A stretch of DNA of 64,000 bases. It comes from Ohtaekwangia kribbensis. GTDB lineage: Bacteria; Bacteroidota; Bacteroidia; Cytophagales; Cyclobacteriaceae. Location of the stretch: NCBI RefSeq assembly GCF_042676245.1, contig NZ_JBHTKA010000001.1, positions 992,001 to 1,056,000 of the forward strand. The letters are read 5' to 3'. The translations under genes were made by a program, and so were the position numbers. The notes beneath the pieces were generated by a model. It was not told the DNA's origin, ran no database searches, and saw nothing but the letters and a program-made list of their open reading frames with translations. Shown in pieces: positions 61,132-64,000 of the stretch (the stretch's first letter is position 1; every line of letters starts with the position of its first letter).

Positions 61132-61443
61132 CTAATATTCCATGATCAGAAATATACCGGCTACCAATATGCTAACCAGGCCGATGACAAAAATGACGTT
61201 CGCAATAATGCGATACCGAATACCACAAACTCCCCGTAAATAAAAGTATGACAGCATCATGGAGATTGTAAAGAAAAGAGATGAAACACAAAGCACTTCA
61301 TCTATAAAATATGCCTGGCGTTTATCTGCAACCTCAAACAACGTAATAATCAAAATACACGCACTCAGCAACGCTATAGAACCATCATAAACGTGACCTA
61401 CAATTCTGGATATCTCTTCTTCAGTTTTATCACGATGATTCAT
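61132..61443 (-). CDS. Three-helix membrane protein, 103 residues
   Basis: A small membrane protein with three hydrophobic segments (about 21-40, 45-69, 78-101) and a charged N terminus containing KTEEEISRIVGHVYDG. No family is recognised. ATG at 61443, 25 nt after the large cluster gene; followed by the GH25 gene. It may be an accessory or immunity-like membrane protein of the cluster, which is inference. Confidence 0.7.
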   Translation of the reverse strand: MNHRDKTEEEISRIVGHVYDGSIALLSACILIITLFEVADKRQAYFIDEVLCVSSLFFTISMMLSYFYLRGVCGIRYRIIANVIFVIGLVSILVAGIFLIMEY

Positions 61444-61468
61444 AACAGGTATATAGTTTAAAAGAAAT

Positions 61469-62926
61469 TTATTTTACATCAGTTACCGGAGGCACGTTGT
61501 TCGCAGCAGGCTTTTCCTTGTCGGGATAATATTTATCCAGCCACAACTTCGCTAACTGCTTTCGATTGATATTCTTTAAGTAGAAACTCACGGGCACACC
61601 AACGTCACGGTCTTTCGCTTTGATCTGATCCAGGTAATTTTCGAAGGCCGCCATCATCGAATTAATATCAAGCATTTGGTTTGCGCCCTGGTCAATTTTA
61701 TCCAGCCCCTGCATTACGCTTTTTATAGTTGCGCTTTGCATGTTCAACAACCGCGCTCCTGTCCTGGCACCGGTAGCTCCTGTCTCCAGTGTTTCTGCTT
61801 CTGCGCTGGTTGCAGCAGATATAGCTGATAAATAATTAGTCATTTTTTCAGAATCGGAATCAACCAGTTTACTCAACCCCAGGCTCAATTGTTTTGAGGC
61901 AATCGAAGGCAGCACGCCCATAACAATCACACTGATGTGAGACGTTATATTCTGTGTACTGAGTAAATTTTTTACTTCATTGGCGATGGATGAATCAACA
62001 CCAAAACCTCCGGACGCATCTTCCAGCCAGCTCCCGATCTTTAGCCTGCCCTGTATATCAGATGCCAGCGAGACCATCGATGCCGAATCGGTGAGTGTCT
62101 TGTTCAGTATATGTACCATGCCTACAAAGCTTGACCCATACGCAACTCCGGAAAGTATACTGAGCGATTTATCTCCACTTGCCTCGGAACCTTTTGCTAT
62201 TGTCTGGACACCTTCTTCTTCATCAACGTTGATCGGCTCATCCCTATATATTGCGTTCCAGGTTTGTATAGCTTTATCGACATCGAGTATAAACGGTTCG
62301 ATGATGGCTACGTTCCGATGTGTACAACTTGCTGTGATGATCAGTGTACCGGCAAGGCTGTGATTTTTGCGTTGCTGCCTTATCTGTTCCGTTGCAGCTT
62401 TTGCTACCTCATCAGACTTTGCTCCTATATTTCGTGTTGATTCGCGAATGTAGTTCTCTATACTGGCGGAAGCGTCTTCTTCGTTGCTCCCATACGAAAA
62501 ATACTGTGCATCCAATTTCAGTGATTCAGAAGATAGCGGCAATCGCTTTATACTGCTCAAGGTATAGTCAATCGGACTCTCCATTGTATCACTTACCTCT
62601 TGCTCAGTAATTTCTTCGCGTAGTTGCTGAATGCCCGTTTCATTGGCAAGGCGTACTGTCATATAGTCGACAGCAGCCTGCGTAATAGCGGTATCTACTT
62701 CCGCGATCCTGGTATTTACATCCGCTACATCAATATTCAGGTTCACCAACTCATTCAGCATCATACCAAGACTCCGTTTCATGGCGATGTGCGAGTTCAG
62801 TTTATCCATGGCAGCATCGGTCTTCGCCTGAAGGCTACCAATCTTCTTCATCCGGTTCAGAATAGAAGTATCCACTATATTTCCGAGAACAAGGGACGGA
62901 TGATCGTATGGTATGGATGAAGCCAC
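61469..62926 (-). CDS. Unrecognised 485-residue helical protein of the right-hand cluster
   Basis: A large soluble protein with no signal peptide. Residues 1-110 are helical/coiled coil (MDKLNSHIAMKRSLGMMLNE), followed by mixed structure with ITASCTHRNVAIIEPFILDV, VAYGSSFVGMVHIL, and GVLPSIASKQLSLGL. The last 90 residues form a module also found in the next gene: DINSMMAAFENYL, VGVPVSFYLK and LWLDKYYPD. The start codon is GTG at 62926. I do not recognise the family and cannot state a function. The gene lies 81 nt after the cysteine-peptidase-like gene with a hairpin between, and 25 nt before the membrane protein. Confidence 0.75.
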   Translation of the reverse strand: MASSIPYDHPSLVLGNIVDTSILNRMKKIGSLQAKTDAAMDKLNSHIAMKRSLGMMLNELVNLNIDVADVNTRIAEVDTAITQAAVDYMTVRLANETGIQQLREEITEQEVSDTMESPIDYTLSSIKRLPLSSESLKLDAQYFSYGSNEEDASASIENYIRESTRNIGAKSDEVAKAATEQIRQQRKNHSLAGTLIITASCTHRNVAIIEPFILDVDKAIQTWNAIYRDEPINVDEEEGVQTIAKGSEASGDKSLSILSGVAYGSSFVGMVHILNKTLTDSASMVSLASDIQGRLKIGSWLEDASGGFGVDSSIANEVKNLLSTQNITSHISVIVMGVLPSIASKQLSLGLSKLVDSDSEKMTNYLSAISAATSAEAETLETGATGARTGARLLNMQSATIKSVMQGLDKIDQGANQMLDINSMMAAFENYLDQIKAKDRDVGVPVSFYLKNINRKQLAKLWLDKYYPDKEKPAANNVPPVTDVK

Positions 62927-62960
62927 GTTTTTTTGCTTTCGTAAAAGAAAAGTAAAACAT

Positions 62961-62988
62961 CCCGCCTGCCAATGCCTTAGCAGGCGGG
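62961..62988 (-). terminator. Hairpin between the two cluster genes
   Basis: CCCGCCTGC pairs perfectly with GCAGGCGGG (9 bp, 10-nt loop). On the minus strand it is followed by ATGTTTTACTTTTC, moderately T-rich. It can attenuate transcription after the small peptidase-like gene or serve as an mRNA stabiliser. Confidence 0.6.
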
Positions 62989-63007
62989 TATATGATATAG
63001 GTATTCT

Positions 63008-63595
63008 TTAATTGAGCGGTATATAGTGAGTAACTTTATCGTACCCGTTTGAGGTCAAGAAATCGACAGTTTTATCGGGGGAAACAGATTGCCCCCAGGT
63101 CAACAAATTTCCATTGGAATCAATATATACCCAGTGCAGCAGACCATTTCGATAACCGCCTGGTTTACCAGTAGCTCGTCCCAAGCCATATATCGTCTTT
63201 TTGCTTTTCAGGTTACTCGCCAGCGAGTTGGTTGTGGCGGTCGTGCCATGGAAGTCTGAATTTTTCAGCCCAAGACTTTTACAAAGCCTGCTTACTCCGT
63301 TGGCAGTCATTGCAATTCCCATATTATCTCCCAGCAACGTTGTATCAGTTTTCATTTTGCCAACTACCTCTGCCAGATTTTTATAGGCATACTGCACACC
63401 AAACACCGCAGAGAAATCCAAAAGCTCTTTCTCAATATCGGCATTGCTGCCGCAGAATTTATCGATCACCGGGAACAATGTATTATAGTCTGTGTCCTTT
63501 AGCAAATTAACAACACCGGTATCAGAGGCCGCCTGAATCGCAGCGACAAAACCACAAACACCCCATTTGTTTTGATTTAATTTAGACGCTTCCAT
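63008..63595 (-). CDS. Putative papain-like cysteine peptidase, 195 residues
   Basis: A small protein with the arrangement of a papain-like fold: Asn9-Lys-Trp-Gly-Val-Cys14-Gly-Phe near the start, and His154-Trp-Val in GLLHWVYIDSNGNLLTWGQ near the end, with Asn161 or Asn163 following. No signal peptide. The order Cys, then His, then Asn/Asp is typical of transglutaminase- and papain-like hydrolases, but I cannot name the subfamily. Starts with ATG. It lies between the two related large genes. A peptidase, acyltransferase or toxin activity are all possible. Confidence 0.55.
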   Translation of the reverse strand: MEASKLNQNKWGVCGFVAAIQAASDTGVVNLLKDTDYNTLFPVIDKFCGSNADIEKELLDFSAVFGVQYAYKNLAEVVGKMKTDTTLLGDNMGIAMTANGVSRLCKSLGLKNSDFHGTTATTNSLASNLKSKKTIYGLGRATGKPGGYRNGLLHWVYIDSNGNLLTWGQSVSPDKTVDFLTSNGYDKVTHYIPLN

Positions 63596-63727
63596 TGTAT
63601 TTAAGATTTTAGTTTTTCAGCTTACTCATATCGTTTTTCGGCATCCACGCTTTACTCTCTTGAAGGATTTTCAAGGAACTCCGTTCTATTCTATAGAATG
63701 AATGACCTATATTTTAGCTAATGAATA

Positions 63728-64000
63728 TCAAGACTTAGGTGCATTGTTATTTGCTGGAGCACTATCATCACCCGATATAGCCAGATACTGTCCGGGATAG
63801 TATTTAGTCATCCACATCTGTGCGATCTGCGATTTGGTTATAGGCTTGAGATAGTAATTGATCGGTACGCCTACATTTCCCTGAAGACATTTATTGATAT
63901 AGTCTTCCAGCGCATCCATCATCGAATTCGTGTCGATCACCTTGTTGGATTGCTTATCTATATCCGACAACGCACTTAGTGTAGCCGATATCTGCGAGCT
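63728..64000 (-). CDS. Partial paralogue of the 485-residue protein
   Basis: The 3' end of a gene that starts beyond the right edge. Its C-terminal 90 residues are homologous to those of the 485-residue protein: DTNSMMDALEDYI, VGVPINYYLK and MWMTKYYPG line up with the corresponding segments there. The frame has no stop up to 64000, so there is no start in the window. The distance to the peptidase-like gene is 132 nt. The two copies point to a tandem gene duplication. Confidence 0.75.
   Translation of the reverse strand, partial: SSQISATLSALSDIDKQSNKVIDTNSMMDALEDYINKCLQGNVGVPINYYLKPITKSQIAQMWMTKYYPGQYLAISGDDSAPANNNAPKS

Noticed and set aside
63596..63727. Small palindrome ATTCTATAGAAT between cluster genes
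   Set aside because: Six base pairs with no loop is too short to act as a terminator; it is within chance expectation for AT-rich DNA.

Overview
The window is a stretch of chromosome from a Bacteroidota bacterium, most likely of the order Cytophagales. The evidence is lineage-specific: gliding protein GldC, a 982-residue secreted protein with a gliding/type IX secretion C-terminal domain, an IPExxxVDY-family protein beside acpP-fabF-rnc, a DUF3098 protein between ftsX and uppP, a TonB receptor followed by a lipoprotein, and several -7 boxes of the Bacteroidota type (TAnnTTTG). No rRNA, tRNA, insertion sequence, prophage or CRISPR array was seen. Most of the window is ordinary housekeeping DNA.

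Layout. 1-4181: prs (partial), rplY, pth, a thiamine-binding-like protein and metG. 4247-6838: a TPR sensor kinase with two tiny exported peptides divergent from it. 7332-12112: bioB-sppA, folK, fabD and a DCC-family thiol protein. 12099-16154: a large secreted FN3/CHU_C protein and small unknowns. 16224-18963: a PlsB-like acyltransferase overlapping gpsA. 19186-23689: pyk, IPExxxVDY, acpP, fabF, rnc. 23892-31041: nadE, lgt, a BamA-like barrel, a 3-hydroxyacyl-CoA dehydrogenase, pcm and gtrA. 31013-36146: a thrA-thrB-thrC operon on the minus strand, preceded by a 38-codon Ile/Thr-rich leader peptide and mutually exclusive GC-rich pairings (a threonine/isoleucine attenuator). 36346-41853: a thioesterase, a small possible polymerase psi protein, a K+-dependent membrane pyrophosphatase, a DUF2147 protein and an ECF sigma/anti-sigma pair. 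41978-45789: ftsX, DUF3098, uppP, truB, a DUF2281 protein and ribF. 46019-51287: acetoacetate-CoA ligase, cydAB with a divergent tiny membrane peptide, and gldC. 51566-55890: a TonB receptor with a partner lipoprotein. 55970-59714: a YdcF-like protein and a secreted protein/membrane protein/histidine kinase/response regulator set.

The least conventional region is the right end, 59720-64000, on the minus strand. In transcription order it holds an incomplete gene running off the window, a small putative papain-like cysteine peptidase, a 485-residue protein of unrecognised family that shares its C-terminal module with the incomplete gene, a three-helix membrane protein, and a membrane-anchored GH25 lysozyme with a novel-looking cytoplasmic domain. 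I cannot assign this cluster to a named system.

Intergenic regions carry at least two families of inverted repeats, one built on TAACGATTAACGG and one on GTGTGTACG or GTGTTGAAG. They mostly lie at 3' ends of genes. A compact group of DnaA-box-like sequences precedes pcm.
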